A DNA stretch of 64,000 nt from an uncultured Ruminococcus sp. (GTDB taxonomy: Bacteria; Bacillota; Clostridia; Oscillospirales; Ruminococcaceae), in the NCBI GenBank assembly GCA_900543145.1, contig UQPZ01000008.1:18118-82117 (forward strand), in the 5' to 3' direction. Made by a program: the position numbers and the translations under genes. Under the pieces are notes generated by a model that had not been told where the DNA came from, searched no databases, and saw only the letters and a program-made list of their open reading frames with translations. This document shows positions 24,858-33,236 of the stretch, piece after piece (position 1 is the first letter of the stretch; each line of letters begins with the position of its first letter).

Positions 24858-27089
24858 TTACCTTCCGTAGTATGCCCACATTTCATTGTGGATCGCATCA
24901 GCCGCTCTCGCAACCTCCTGAAGCCTGTAGGGACTGACGCGGTTTGTAAAGCAGATAAGAACATACGGATGTTCAGCCTCAACTACGGCTGTATCATGGT
25001 GAAGCTCATCTGTCCACCCGCACTTGGAATATACGGTATATTTTCCGTTAAGACCTATCCTGAAATTGCTTGCCGTTGAGCCTGCAAGTCCTTTTCTTAT
25101 AAAATCTTTATATTTTCCGCTGTAAATGTACTTATACATCTGTATCCATTCCTTTGCGGAATCAGCCGCAGAAACGTATCCCCAGCGCTGATATGCGCTC
25201 ATTGTCGTTCTGCACCCCAGCGACGCTATGTATTTATTATAACCGGAATATCCGAAGTAATCCTGAAGCATATAATAAGCGCAGTTATCGCTGTAATCAA
25301 ATATATACTGCATACACTGCTTTATTGTAAACTGTGTGCCGAAGCTGTAATTCTTTATTATTCCCGAGCCGCCTGAGTAATCGCTGCCGCGGTAGGTAAG
25401 CTTAGTGTTCATTGAAGGCGAGCCGTCCTCCATTTCCTTTAGGCAGTACAGCATATAAGGCATTTTTACGGTACTTGCCGTTCCGAGATAGGATTTTGCA
25501 TTATAGCCGACCATTGCGCCGCTGTCGAGGTCAAGCAGCATAAAGCTTGCCGTTCCCCCAAGACCTGTCAGCGAATTATACAGTCTGTTCTTTGCACTGT
25601 TAGAAATTGCATAGCCCTGACCGTTGGTAAGCTTTACCGAATATGAATTGCTGTAGCCGTTTATAATGGAATCATAGCTTTTATCGTTGAACACTCTGGT
25701 TTTCTTCCATGACGAGCATACTCCCGTGACCTTTACGTCAGGAGTTTTGGAAACCGCTCTGACCTTTACATAATAATTTCTTCCCACCGGAAGAGCTTTA
25801 GTAGTCAAGCTTGTGGTACTGCCCGAGGTTATTTCCTTCAGCAGAACAGAATTGCCCGTTTTGGCGGAATTATAGTATACCTGATAGCCGGTGGCATTCG
25901 GGACCTTATTCCAGCTGACCTTCATGGTTCTTCTGTCAACCTCGGTCTTAAGATTTTTTACCTGAGAGGGCTTTGAGGAAAACTTTATCTTTACAAGCTG
26001 ACCCTCATAAGTTTTCCAGCTTCTTACCTTTACCGCCTGAATTTTATAGGCATTTCTCTGTCCGGCTGTTCTGCCTGTAACCTTAATCGATGTTCCTGCT
26101 GTCGCCGTAAGCTTTTTATAGGAATCAGACGCTGCGTCGTAACGGTAAACTATGTATTTATCAGCATTTCTTACAGGCGACCACTTTATAGTATACCCGT
26201 TTTCGGTTAGTGAAACGGCTTTCAGTCCGGTTACTTTTCCCGGATCGGTAGAAGCATAAATTTCAGACCAGATACTGTAGAAGGTTCTGTTTCCTATCGT
26301 CTTATAGCTCTGTATACGGTACTTAAGCGTCGTACCCTCTTTCAGGTTTCCCTGATTATGTCTAACTGTATCCGCCGAAAACGTCTTGTAGCTTTCCCAG
26401 ACACGCTTCTGTGAATTCCATTTCTGCATTCTGTAGCCGGTAACTCCGCTGACCTTTTTCCAGTCAAGCCTAACTACCGTCGGCGAAGAATTGGTATTTG
26501 CAAAGCCCGCAGGCGCTTTGACAGTAGGTCCGGTTATAACGAATGTCCTGCTGACTGTCCCTGTAAAACCTCCCATCCCTTTGACAATAATTGAGGCAGT
26601 ACCTATCTCCTTATTGTTCCTGTATTCAACGGTATAATCGGTATTTTCCGTCAGCTTTACACCGTTGAGCGTTACATTTACAGCGGGAGTTATTTCCTTT
26701 GACGTATACACATATGCAGAAATATAATTCACACTGCACTGAGAAATATTTTGAAGAACAGGAGGTATATCCTCTTCCTCAAGAATATACCCGCAGACCG
26801 TGCATTCCTTGTGTTTATGACCCCATTCGTCGGTGGGCTCTTTATCAGTTATCCATTCGCTCGGAGCGTGACCAAGAGCCTCCGGATACTCGAAATAGCT
26901 GTCACCGCAGGCACATTCAAAATAATATTCTCCGCCGTTTACACAATCCGGCTCGCTTATTACGGTCTTAAAGTAGTCATGTGAATGCTCCTGAGCATAT
27001 GTTTTAACATCAAGCCTGTCCGTATGTATATACAAAGTACAGGCAACAGCAGCGGAGCATAAAAACATTATAATATTTTTTATTTTCAT
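24858..27089 (-). CDS. Secreted class-A beta-lactamase-like serine hydrolase with FN3 repeats
   Basis: A 743-residue exported protein. After the signal peptide come a Cys/His-rich segment (about 35-105, two HxxxC...CxCG-like units), an Ig-like module (about 120-190), three FN3 domains (about 195-285, 285-375 and 378-460) and a C-terminal serine hydrolase (about 470-743). The hydrolase keeps the penicillin-recognising motifs SxxK (Ser539-Thr-Val-Lys542) and SDN (Ser600-Asn602). The KTG position reads Lys-Cys-Gly (689-691). It is more likely a wall-active or signalling hydrolase than a resistance enzyme, given its size and FN3 repeats. It has its own promoter. Confidence 0.85.
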   Translation of the reverse strand: MKIKNIIMFLCSAAVACTLYIHTDRLDVKTYAQEHSHDYFKTVISEPDCVNGGEYYFECACGDSYFEYPEALGHAPSEWITDKEPTDEWGHKHKECTVCGYILEEEDIPPVLQNISQCSVNYISAYVYTSKEITPAVNVTLNGVKLTENTDYTVEYRNNKEIGTASIIVKGMGGFTGTVSRTFVITGPTVKAPAGFANTNSSPTVVRLDWKKVSGVTGYRMQKWNSQKRVWESYKTFSADTVRHNQGNLKEGTTLKYRIQSYKTIGNRTFYSIWSEIYASTDPGKVTGLKAVSLTENGYTIKWSPVRNADKYIVYRYDAASDSYKKLTATAGTSIKVTGRTAGQRNAYKIQAVKVRSWKTYEGQLVKIKFSSKPSQVKNLKTEVDRRTMKVSWNKVPNATGYQVYYNSAKTGNSVLLKEITSGSTTSLTTKALPVGRNYYVKVRAVSKTPDVKVTGVCSSWKKTRVFNDKSYDSIINGYSNSYSVKLTNGQGYAISNSAKNRLYNSLTGLGGTASFMLLDLDSGAMVGYNAKSYLGTASTVKMPYMLYCLKEMEDGSPSMNTKLTYRGSDYSGGSGIIKNYSFGTQFTIKQCMQYIFDYSDNCAYYMLQDYFGYSGYNKYIASLGCRTTMSAYQRWGYVSAADSAKEWIQMYKYIYSGKYKDFIRKGLAGSTASNFRIGLNGKYTVYSKCGWTDELHHDTAVVEAEHPYVLICFTNRVSPYRLQEVARAADAIHNEMWAYYGR

Positions 27090-27122
27090 AATGGCCGACC
27101 CCCTCTTTTATTCTTTATTTTA

Positions 27123-27151
27123 ATTATATCATTTCAAGGATAATATTTCAA
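27123..27151 (-). promoter_or_regulatory. Promoter of the serine hydrolase gene
   Basis: Minus strand TTGAAA, 17-bp spacer, TATAAT; predicted start near 27116, 27 nt before the ATG at 27089. Confidence 0.75.
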
Positions 27152-27230
27152 CGAAATTTGTCTTGAATTTTAAACTTCTGCGTTTTGCATATATAAAAGT
27201 ATTATGATTTGTTGCAAATACACATAATTT

Positions 27231-27262
27231 AAAAAGCTGTACGAATAATATACCGTACAGCT
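27231..27262 (-). terminator. Rho-independent terminator of the CmpB-type gene
   Basis: Minus strand AGCTGTACG/CGTACAGCT stem followed by TTTTAAATT, 18 bp past the stop codon at 27280. Confidence 0.82.
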
Positions 27263-27279
27263 TTATTTTCTTATATGAG

Positions 27280-28053
27280 CTATTTTTTCTTCTGAAGCCT
27301 TTCCCTGAGCTCAGAAAGCGCTTCATTGAACTTTTGAGATCTGGCGGTAGGGTGAGCAAGGATAAAGTCTTTCTTGAAAAAGCCTATCCGCTCGGTAAGC
27401 TTCGCCTTGTCAGCCCTCAGCGCCTCTATTCTTGCCGCAGCGGCGGAAGCTCTTTCCGAACTCTCGAGCTTAAGCTCCAGCTCCTCCTTCGCCTTCGCAA
27501 GCTCGGATCTGATCTCGGTGATCTTCGCCAGCAGCTTATTGACATCAAGAGCGGTGCGAACAGCATATACAAGATCGGAAATGAATAATGCGGAAATAAC
27601 TGCCGTAATTATCAGCGTTAACGATCCGGACATTGTAACTACCGCTTTTTCTATCGGCTTATGTATCACATACATGAGCAGCAGCGATAATAATCCCCAG
27701 AAAAGCGAGGATCTAAGGCAGATATATCCTTTTATATTAAACCTTTTGCCGCTGTAGTCCCAGTACTTCATTTTCAGCAGGCTCTCCATCAGCCAGCCGG
27801 TCATGTATTCAAGAACCGTAGTCCCGGCTGCTCCGAATATAAATACCAGAATCGGAACGTCCCGTACAGGAAGACAGACAAGCAGGATAATAAGCGCTCC
27901 GAAACCGTATATAGGCAGCATAGGACTTCGCAGAAAGCCTCTGTTAACAAATTTTCTCTGGTTGAAGGAAACTATAGCCGATTCAATGCACCAGCCTACA
28001 AAACAGTATATGTAAAAAAACATCAGCCATTGCAGAAAGCCGTAGTCATACAT
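27280..28053 (-). CDS. CmpB-type putative ABC-transporter membrane protein
   Basis: A 257-residue protein with about six helices in the first 165 residues and a long C-terminal coiled coil (about 168-257). The opening FFYIYCFVGWCIES and GFLRSPMLPIYGFGAL blocks are typical of the 'putative ABC-transporter type IV' (CmpB) family that is widespread in Firmicutes, and FEYMTGWLMES-like LEYMTGWLMES is the third signature. No ATPase gene lies nearby, so transport is unproven. It is monocistronic, with a promoter at 28101-28129 and a terminator at 27231-27262. Confidence 0.82.
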   Translation of the reverse strand: MYDYGFLQWLMFFYIYCFVGWCIESAIVSFNQRKFVNRGFLRSPMLPIYGFGALIILLVCLPVRDVPILVFIFGAAGTTVLEYMTGWLMESLLKMKYWDYSGKRFNIKGYICLRSSLFWGLLSLLLMYVIHKPIEKAVVTMSGSLTLIITAVISALFISDLVYAVRTALDVNKLLAKITEIRSELAKAKEELELKLESSERASAAAARIEALRADKAKLTERIGFFKKDFILAHPTARSQKFNEALSELRERLQKKK

Positions 28054-28100
28054 TCATTATCACTGACCTTTCAAGCGGAAGAGGACCTTTCACTAATAGC

Positions 28101-28129
28101 ATTATAGCATTATACATGACAAAAGTCAA
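28101..28129 (-). promoter_or_regulatory. Promoter of the CmpB-type gene
   Basis: Minus strand TTGACT, 17-bp spacer, TATAAT; predicted start near 28094, 41 nt before the ATG at 28053. Confidence 0.8.
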
Positions 28130-28299
28130 TAATCTTCAAAACCGCCGAGTATTTTATCATAATTAATGCCGCAGTATCCGGCAGCTTCAATTAACTTACA
28201 AATATATGCAACCTACACATAAAATTAAATCATTTTCTAAGAATAAACCGTTCTTTTTATCATATTTTAATATTTTTTTGAATTTTTTGCCCTCAGGTC
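28130..28299. other. AT-rich spacer between divergent promoters
   Basis: No gene, promoter or clear repeat recognised between the minus-strand promoter at 28101-28129 and the gdhA promoter at 28300-28328. A catabolite or nitrogen regulator site could lie here, but none was identified. Confidence 0.4.
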
Positions 28300-28328
28300 T
28301 TGCAAAATAAAAGCATATATGATATACT
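28300..28328 (+). promoter_or_regulatory. Promoter of gdhA
   Basis: TTGCAA, 17-bp spacer, TATACT; predicted start near 28335, giving a leader of about 100 nt that contains the hairpin at 28354-28403. Confidence 0.78.
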
Positions 28329-28353
28329 AATAAAGGTGTCGGATACCGAGATG

Positions 28354-28403
28354 GGATCCCGCTGCTTAAATTTTAAACCAGGCGGCGGAATTATTCGGGA
28401 TCC
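28354..28403 (+). promoter_or_regulatory. Structured leader hairpin of gdhA
   Basis: GGATCCCG (28354-28361) pairs with CGGGATCC (28396-28403). An overlapping inner pairing, CCGCTGC (28359-28365) with GCGGCGG (28382-28388), competes for bases 28359-28361. No T-run follows, so it is not a plain terminator. It may control translation or mRNA stability of gdhA. Confidence 0.55.
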
Positions 28404-28436
28404 ACAGCAAATCTAAAATAATAAGGAGTTAGTTTT

Positions 28437-29789
28437 ATGGAAATCAAGAATGCATATCTTGCCGGCGTTTACGCTCAGGTAGAAAAACGCAATCCCGGAG
28501 AAAAGGAATTTCTCCAGGCCGTAAAGGAAGTTCTCGAAAGCTTCGAGCCTGTAGTTGAAAAAAGACCTGACATCGTAGACGCAGGTATAATCGAAAGGAT
28601 CGTAGAGCCTGAAAGATTTATCCAGTTCAGAGTTTCCTGGGTAGACGATAACGGCAAGGTACAGGTAAACCGCGGCTTCAGAGTACAGTTCAACTCGGCG
28701 ATCGGACCTTACAAGGGCGGCCTCAGACTTCATCCGTCGGTATGCGCTTCCGTAATCAAATTCCTGGGATTTGAGCAGATCTTCAAGAACAGCCTAACCG
28801 GCCTTCCTATCGGCGGAGGCAAGGGCGGCGCAGATTTTGACCCTAAGGGCAAGTCTGACGGAGAGATCATGAGATTCTGCCAGAGCTTTATGACAGAGCT
28901 TTGCAAGCATATCGGAGCAGACACCGATGTTCCCGCAGGCGATATCGGAGTAGGAGCAAGAGAGATCGGATATATGTTCGGGCAGTATAAAAGACTCCGC
29001 AACGAATTTACAGGCGTTCTTACAGGAAAAAGCCTTTCCTACGGCGGCTCGCTTGCAAGAAAAGAGGCTACCGGTTTCGGTCTTTGCTATTACACAGACG
29101 AAATGCTTAAATGCATGAAAAATGACAGCTTTAAGGGTAAGACTGTTGTTGTTTCAGGCTCCGGAAACGTTGCTATCTACGCTACGCAGAAAGCTACAGA
29201 GCTTGGAGGCAAAGTCGTTGCGCTTTCCGATTCAAACGGTTATATCTACGATCCCAACGGTATCAATCTTGATGTTGTTAAGCAGATCAAGGAAGTTGAA
29301 AGAGGAAGGATCAAGGAATACGTTAACCGTGTAGACGGCGCAGAATATCACGAAGGCTGCAAGGGGATCTGGACTATCAAATGTGATATCGCTCTTCCCT
29401 GCGCTACTCAGAACGAGCTTGACGGCGAGTCGGCTGATATTCTTATCAATAACGGCGTTTTCGCAGTTGCAGAGGGTGCTAATATGCCATCTACTCCCGA
29501 AGCTATTGAAAAGTTCCAGGCTGCCGGAATACTCTTCGGACCTGCAAAGGCTGCAAACGCAGGCGGCGTAGCAACCTCAGCACTTGAAATGTCCCAGAAC
29601 AGCGAAAGACTTTCCTGGACATTTGAAGAGGTAGACGCTAAGCTGAAAAATATTATGATCAATATTTTCCACAACTCATATAACGCTTCAAAGGAATTCG
29701 GAGTTGAGGGCAACCTTGTTGCCGGCGCTAACATCGCAGGCTTCCTCAAGGTAGCCGACGCCATGAAATGGCAGGGTGTAGCGTACTGA
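28437..29789 (+). CDS. gdhA: NADP-specific glutamate dehydrogenase
   Basis: It aminates 2-oxoglutarate to glutamate (ammonium assimilation) in the cytoplasm. The 450 residues match hexameric bacterial GDH-I. Landmarks include FRVSWVDDNGKVQVNRGFRV near residue 65, PYKGGLRLHPSV near 95 with the substrate lysines, the active-site region LPIGGGKGGADFDPKGKS near 124 (catalytic Lys in GGGKGG), and the Rossmann motif VVVSGSGNVAIYA near 235, which ends without an acidic NAD-type residue and thus favours NADP. Strong AAGGAG site. It is monocistronic, with a terminator at 29814-29847. It is probably highly expressed. Confidence 0.97.
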   Translation: MEIKNAYLAGVYAQVEKRNPGEKEFLQAVKEVLESFEPVVEKRPDIVDAGIIERIVEPERFIQFRVSWVDDNGKVQVNRGFRVQFNSAIGPYKGGLRLHPSVCASVIKFLGFEQIFKNSLTGLPIGGGKGGADFDPKGKSDGEIMRFCQSFMTELCKHIGADTDVPAGDIGVGAREIGYMFGQYKRLRNEFTGVLTGKSLSYGGSLARKEATGFGLCYYTDEMLKCMKNDSFKGKTVVVSGSGNVAIYATQKATELGGKVVALSDSNGYIYDPNGINLDVVKQIKEVERGRIKEYVNRVDGAEYHEGCKGIWTIKCDIALPCATQNELDGESADILINNGVFAVAEGANMPSTPEAIEKFQAAGILFGPAKAANAGGVATSALEMSQNSERLSWTFEEVDAKLKNIMINIFHNSYNASKEFGVEGNLVAGANIAGFLKVADAMKWQGVAY

Positions 29790-29813
29790 TACAGCAGACA
29801 ATTAAATAAAAGA

Positions 29814-29847
29814 GGCTTCCCGGCGTTATATTCCGGGAAGCTTTTTT
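29814..29847 (+). terminator. Rho-independent terminator of gdhA
   Basis: GCTTCCCGG/CCGGGAAGC stem with T-run, 25 bp after the stop codon. Confidence 0.92.
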
Positions 29848-29873
29848 ATACAGAAAGTTCCTCAAAAACTCAG

Positions 29874-29902
29874 TTGACAAAGGCGCTGAAATAAGCTATA
29901 AT
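29874..29902 (+). promoter_or_regulatory. Consensus promoter of the lipoprotein gene at 29971
   Basis: TTGACA, 17-bp spacer, TATAAT. The predicted start near 29909 excludes the upstream ATG at 29908 as initiation codon. Confidence 0.88.
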
Positions 29903-29970
29903 AAGGTATGATTAATGTAAACTTTTCTGAGTTTACAGGTAAATATATTATGAAAGGGGTCGGCGTTCCG

Positions 29971-30372
29971 ATGAAAAGACTTCTGATCGGAATTATGATG
30001 ATAATGACGGCAGTTACCGTTTTTACGGGCTGCGGTAACAAGGAGGAGCAGAGTTCCTCCGAAAGTGAAAATACGAATACAGTCGAGTATTTTCAGGAAA
30101 AGCTAAACGGCACCTTTGCCGGAAGCAACGACACCACATATATTTTTTCAGACGGAAAGATAACTCAGCAATATGAAAAGGACGGCTCTCAGGCTGAAAA
30201 AAAAGGCTCATACACGATTACGGAAGCCGATTCTGACAATGACGGAGAGAATGATTCGGTATCACTTCGTCTTACTATCAACGGAAATTCGTCTTCGTAT
30301 ACGCTTGAATCAGACGGAGATAATATAATATTAACAGAGGGAAACAGAAAAACGACTCTGACAAAAAAATAA
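29971..30372 (+). CDS. Small lipoprotein, 133 aa
   Basis: The preferred start is the ATG at 29971, with AAAGGGG about 10 nt ahead and a clean signal peptide (KRLLIGIMMIMTAVTVFTGC, lipid-modified Cys near residue 21). The in-frame ATG at 29950 is possible. A Ser/Glu/Asn linker follows, then a beta-rich domain with LNGTFAGSNDTTYIF and LTINGNSSSYTLESDGDNI. This pattern resembles the small DUF5640-type lipoprotein modules of gut Clostridia that bear a repeated strand-turn motif; I am not certain of the family. Own promoter and terminator; role unknown. Confidence 0.8.
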   Translation: MKRLLIGIMMIMTAVTVFTGCGNKEEQSSSESENTNTVEYFQEKLNGTFAGSNDTTYIFSDGKITQQYEKDGSQAEKKGSYTITEADSDNDGENDSVSLRLTINGNSSSYTLESDGDNIILTEGNRKTTLTKK

Positions 30373-30378
30373 AGCTCA

Positions 30379-30407
30379 ACGCATCGGGGCAGCTCCGATG
30401 CGTTTAT
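30379..30407 (+). terminator. Terminator of the small lipoprotein gene
   Basis: ACGCATCGG/CCGATGCGT stem followed by TTATT, 6 bp after the stop codon. Confidence 0.8.
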
Positions 30408-30500
30408 TGCAGTTCAATGATGATATAAAATTAAATTTAACGGCAGGTATTGTCAATAAATTTCTACGGTATAATATTTACCTGTGAAAGGCGGATTTGA

Positions 30501-31028
30501 ATGAACAAGGCTTTGGCTCATTTTATAACGATAACGAGGCACAGACATATGGTTATAAAGCACTGCCGGTATGCCGGGATCTTTATTCAGGGACTGAAGC
30601 ATGATCTGTCTAAATATACTCCGTCCGAATTTATACCTGGCGTAAAATACTATCAGGGAAACCGCTCCCCAAACGAGGGAGAGCGAGAAGCCTACGGATA
30701 TTCAAGGGCATGGATGCACCATAAGGGCAGAAACAGACACCACTTTGAATATTGGACCGATTATGATATTGATACAAAGCTTCTTACTCCCGTAAAAATG
30801 CCGCTTAACTATGTAAATGAAATGTTCTGCGACCGGGTCGCCGCAAGTAAAATATATCAGGGCAGCAATTACACCGACGCTCATCCTCTCGAATATTTTC
30901 TCAAGGCTAAAGGAAAACGGCTTATTCATAAAGAAACCTCTGATTTTCTTGAAAAGCTCCTTATAATGCTAAGGGATAAAGGAGAGAAAAAAACCTTTGC
31001 ATATATCCGCCGTCTGAGCAAATATTAA
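30501..31028 (+). CDS. DUF5662-family protein, 175 aa
   Basis: A soluble protein of the uncharacterised DUF5662 family, common in Firmicutes. Conserved His/Asp residues (RHRHMVIKHC near residue 15, GLKHDLSKY near 31, WMHHKGRNRHHFEYW near 71 and the CDRVAAS stretch near 109) suggest a metal-binding, HD-like helical fold, though no activity has been established to my knowledge. A TATAAT at about 30470 lies upstream without a clear -35. GGCGG-type site 8 nt before the ATG. It lies alone between two strong transcription units. Confidence 0.8.
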   Translation: MNKALAHFITITRHRHMVIKHCRYAGIFIQGLKHDLSKYTPSEFIPGVKYYQGNRSPNEGEREAYGYSRAWMHHKGRNRHHFEYWTDYDIDTKLLTPVKMPLNYVNEMFCDRVAASKIYQGSNYTDAHPLEYFLKAKGKRLIHKETSDFLEKLLIMLRDKGEKKTFAYIRRLSKY

Positions 31029-31056
31029 ATACAGAAGCCGAGGCAAAAATACAGGC

Positions 31057-31085
31057 TTGACAAACGTCCTTATAAAGGCTATAAT
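31057..31085 (+). promoter_or_regulatory. Consensus promoter of the Bax-inhibitor-1 family gene
   Basis: TTGACA, 17-bp spacer, TATAAT; predicted start near 31092, 33 nt before the ATG at 31125. Confidence 0.88.
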
Positions 31086-31124
31086 ATAAATACAAAAAAT
31101 AAATTTTTACAGGAGGCTTTAAAA

Positions 31125-31946
31125 ATGGCAGTTAATTCACAGAGAAAAGTATATACTAATCCGGCAATATCAAAGCTGAACAGCTTTGACGATGCTTTTT
31201 CAGGGGCAGAAACCGCCAGCTACAAGGGTATACTGATTAAAACGCTTTATTTTATAGCGGTAATACTGGTAGGTATAGGCGCATTTTTTTATATGCACAA
31301 TTACTTTGCGTCCCAAGGCTACACAGGGGTCGAGATTGCTGACGGTTACTTTGTTTACGCAAACGAATCCGCGATCTTATTCGGAGCTATGATAGTAACG
31401 CTTATAAGCGGTCTTGTCGCTTCGTTTGCAACAGGCACTATACCGTTAACGGGTACGATCTACTGTGCAGGAATGGGTTATGCGGTAACATTTATCTCCT
31501 ATACCTATGCTGCGGCTTACAGCGGTATAATCGTTGAAGCGCTGCTGCTTACGGTACTTATAATCGGGGTCATGGCGTTCCTTTATACATCGGGGATCGT
31601 TAAAGTAGGATACGGCTTTAGAACGGTAGTTTATACCTGTCTTACGGTATCGGTTATAGGCGGTCTGATATTCTCCCTTATGTTCTGGCTGGCTCCCAAC
31701 AGCGCTATCGTTTCTTCAATAATCAGTTTACAAAACGGACCTCTGGGAATAGTTTTTGCAGTACTCGGAGTTCTTCTGGCATCGGCGCTGCTGCTTACAG
31801 ATTTTGAAACGATCGGTCAGACTGTTGAAAACGGGCTGTCAAAAAAATATGAATGGTTCTGCTCCTACAGTCTTATGCTTAGCGTAATCCTGCTTTATCT
31901 CAAGGTTCTCAGACTGCTTGCAAGAATCCAGAATTCTAAAAATTAA
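31125..31946 (+). CDS. Bax inhibitor-1/YccA (TMBIM) family membrane protein
   Basis: A 273-residue protein with a soluble N-terminus (about 35 residues, TNPAISKLNSFDDAF) and seven helices. The N-terminal NPAxSKL-type motif, the central GxIYCAGMGYAVTF-like turn and the final LLTDFETIGQTVENGLSKKYEW block with acidic residues facing the bundle are hallmarks of the YccA/BI-1 group. The acidic pair forms the pH-sensitive Ca2+ leak gate in BsYetJ. Likely a cation-leak or stress-related channel. AGGAGG site, own promoter and terminator. Confidence 0.9.
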   Translation: MAVNSQRKVYTNPAISKLNSFDDAFSGAETASYKGILIKTLYFIAVILVGIGAFFYMHNYFASQGYTGVEIADGYFVYANESAILFGAMIVTLISGLVASFATGTIPLTGTIYCAGMGYAVTFISYTYAAAYSGIIVEALLLTVLIIGVMAFLYTSGIVKVGYGFRTVVYTCLTVSVIGGLIFSLMFWLAPNSAIVSSIISLQNGPLGIVFAVLGVLLASALLLTDFETIGQTVENGLSKKYEWFCSYSLMLSVILLYLKVLRLLARIQNSKN

Positions 31947-31958
31947 ATAAAAATATAA

Positions 31959-31997
31959 AGGCTTGCTGCCGGACAATTCCGGAAGCAAGCCTTTTTT
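31959..31997 (+). terminator. Rho-independent terminator
   Basis: AGGCTTGCT-CCGG/CCGG-AGCAAGCCT stem with T6 tail, directly after the BI-1 family gene. It also faces the end of the convergent ogt gene. Confidence 0.92.
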
Positions 31998-32021
31998 AAT
32001 TAAGCCGCAGATAAGCCTTTA

Positions 32022-32489
32022 TTATATATTTTTCCGTTCAAGTCCGAGAAGATACTCCTTGAGTTCCGAACCGCCTGAATATCCTTTAATATTTCCGTTT
32101 AAGCCTATTACTCTGTGACACGGCACGATTATCAAAACGGGATTCGCTTTATTTGCGCTTCCGACCGCACGAAACGCTTTAGGGTTTCCTATTTTTACAG
32201 CAATATCACGATAAGACGCCGTTTCTCCGTAGGGTATTTTTATCAGCTGCTCCCACACCCTGTGCTGAAATTCCGTTCCCTTTAAGCTCAGCGGAACAGA
32301 AAATTCTTTCAGAGAACCATTGAAATAGCGGTCCAGCTGACTCCTGCAAAGCCCGAATACCTCCGATTCTTCTTTTTTAAGTCCTATGATATGAAAATCC
32401 TTTTCAAAACAAAGGTCGGTTATACAGCCGTTTTCGCAGCACATGACCATTCTGCCTGCCGGACTGTCATATGTATTGAATATCCTCAT
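32022..32489 (-). CDS. ogt: Methylated-DNA--protein-cysteine methyltransferase
   Basis: It removes methyl groups from O6-methylguanine in DNA by irreversible transfer to its own cysteine. The active-site motif IIVPCHRVIG lies near residue 119, and the helix-turn-helix wedge with IPYGETASYRDIA is near 85-100. The 155 residues match Ogt-type proteins. The start at 32489 lies 32 bp after the nth gene on the same strand, making a small DNA-repair operon (nth-ogt). Confidence 0.94.
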   Translation of the reverse strand: MRIFNTYDSPAGRMVMCCENGCITDLCFEKDFHIIGLKKEESEVFGLCRSQLDRYFNGSLKEFSVPLSLKGTEFQHRVWEQLIKIPYGETASYRDIAVKIGNPKAFRAVGSANKANPVLIIVPCHRVIGLNGNIKGYSGGSELKEYLLGLERKNI

Positions 32490-32521
32490 AATAACCGCCT
32501 TTCCCGACTATCCGCAACTGC

Positions 32522-33160
32522 TCATTTTACTTTTCTTTTATATTCCACACAAACGTCCGTCAGCGGACATTCTTCACATTTTGCACCTCTCGCCTTGCAT
32601 ATCTCCCGTCCGAAAAGCACTAGACGATGACAGAAATCCGACGACTTCTCAGGAGGGAGTATTTTTCTCAGCTCCTCCTCAACCTTGACAGGCTCGCTGC
32701 TCTTTGCCAGACCTAGCCTGCCGCAGATCCTTATGCAATGAGTATCGGTAACTACCGCAGGCTTATGAAATACGTCGCCCATTATCAGATTTGCAGTTTT
32801 TCTTCCGATCCCCGGAAGCGTAATAAGCTCGTCTATTTCAGAAGGTATTTCCCCTCCGTAAACGTCCATTATCCTGCGGCACATTTCAACTATAGATCTG
32901 GCCTTGGTCTTGTAAAGACCGCAGGGCTTGATAATCTCTTCTATATCCTTTATATCAGCTTCGGCAAAATCGCTTATCGAACGGTATCTGCTGAACAGCT
33001 CCTTCGTAACTATATTAACTCTTGCGTCGGTACACTGAGCCGACAGTCTGCCGGCTATCATAAGCTCATGAGGTCTGGTATATGTAAGCGAGCATAATGC
33101 GTCCGGGTATTTTTCTTCAAGTCGCCCGCATATTATAGCCGCCTTTTCCCTTTTAGTCAA
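32522..33160 (-). CDS. nth: Endonuclease III (DNA glycosylase/AP lyase)
   Basis: It removes oxidised pyrimidines from DNA and nicks the abasic site. The 212 residues contain the helix-hairpin-helix LPGIGRKTANLI near 114 with the catalytic Lys, the catalytic Asp in VVTDTHCIRI near 138, and the C-terminal 4Fe-4S loop of four cysteines (C-x6-C-x2-C-x5-C, CKARGAKCEECPLTDVC). It lies 76 bp downstream of the YfcE-like phosphoesterase gene and 32 bp upstream of ogt on the minus strand. Confidence 0.96.
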   Translation of the reverse strand: MTKREKAAIICGRLEEKYPDALCSLTYTRPHELMIAGRLSAQCTDARVNIVTKELFSRYRSISDFAEADIKDIEEIIKPCGLYKTKARSIVEMCRRIMDVYGGEIPSEIDELITLPGIGRKTANLIMGDVFHKPAVVTDTHCIRICGRLGLAKSSEPVKVEEELRKILPPEKSSDFCHRLVLFGREICKARGAKCEECPLTDVCVEYKRKVK

Positions 33161-33236
33161 AAAACCACCTCCGATTACATAAAATCTGCGTTCACATTAA
33201 GCCGCCTCTGAGCATAGAATAAATACATAAAGCGGC

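Noticed and set aside
27129..27359. 76-codon minus-strand ORF
   Set aside because: It overlaps the end and terminator of the CmpB-type gene and has no expression signals.
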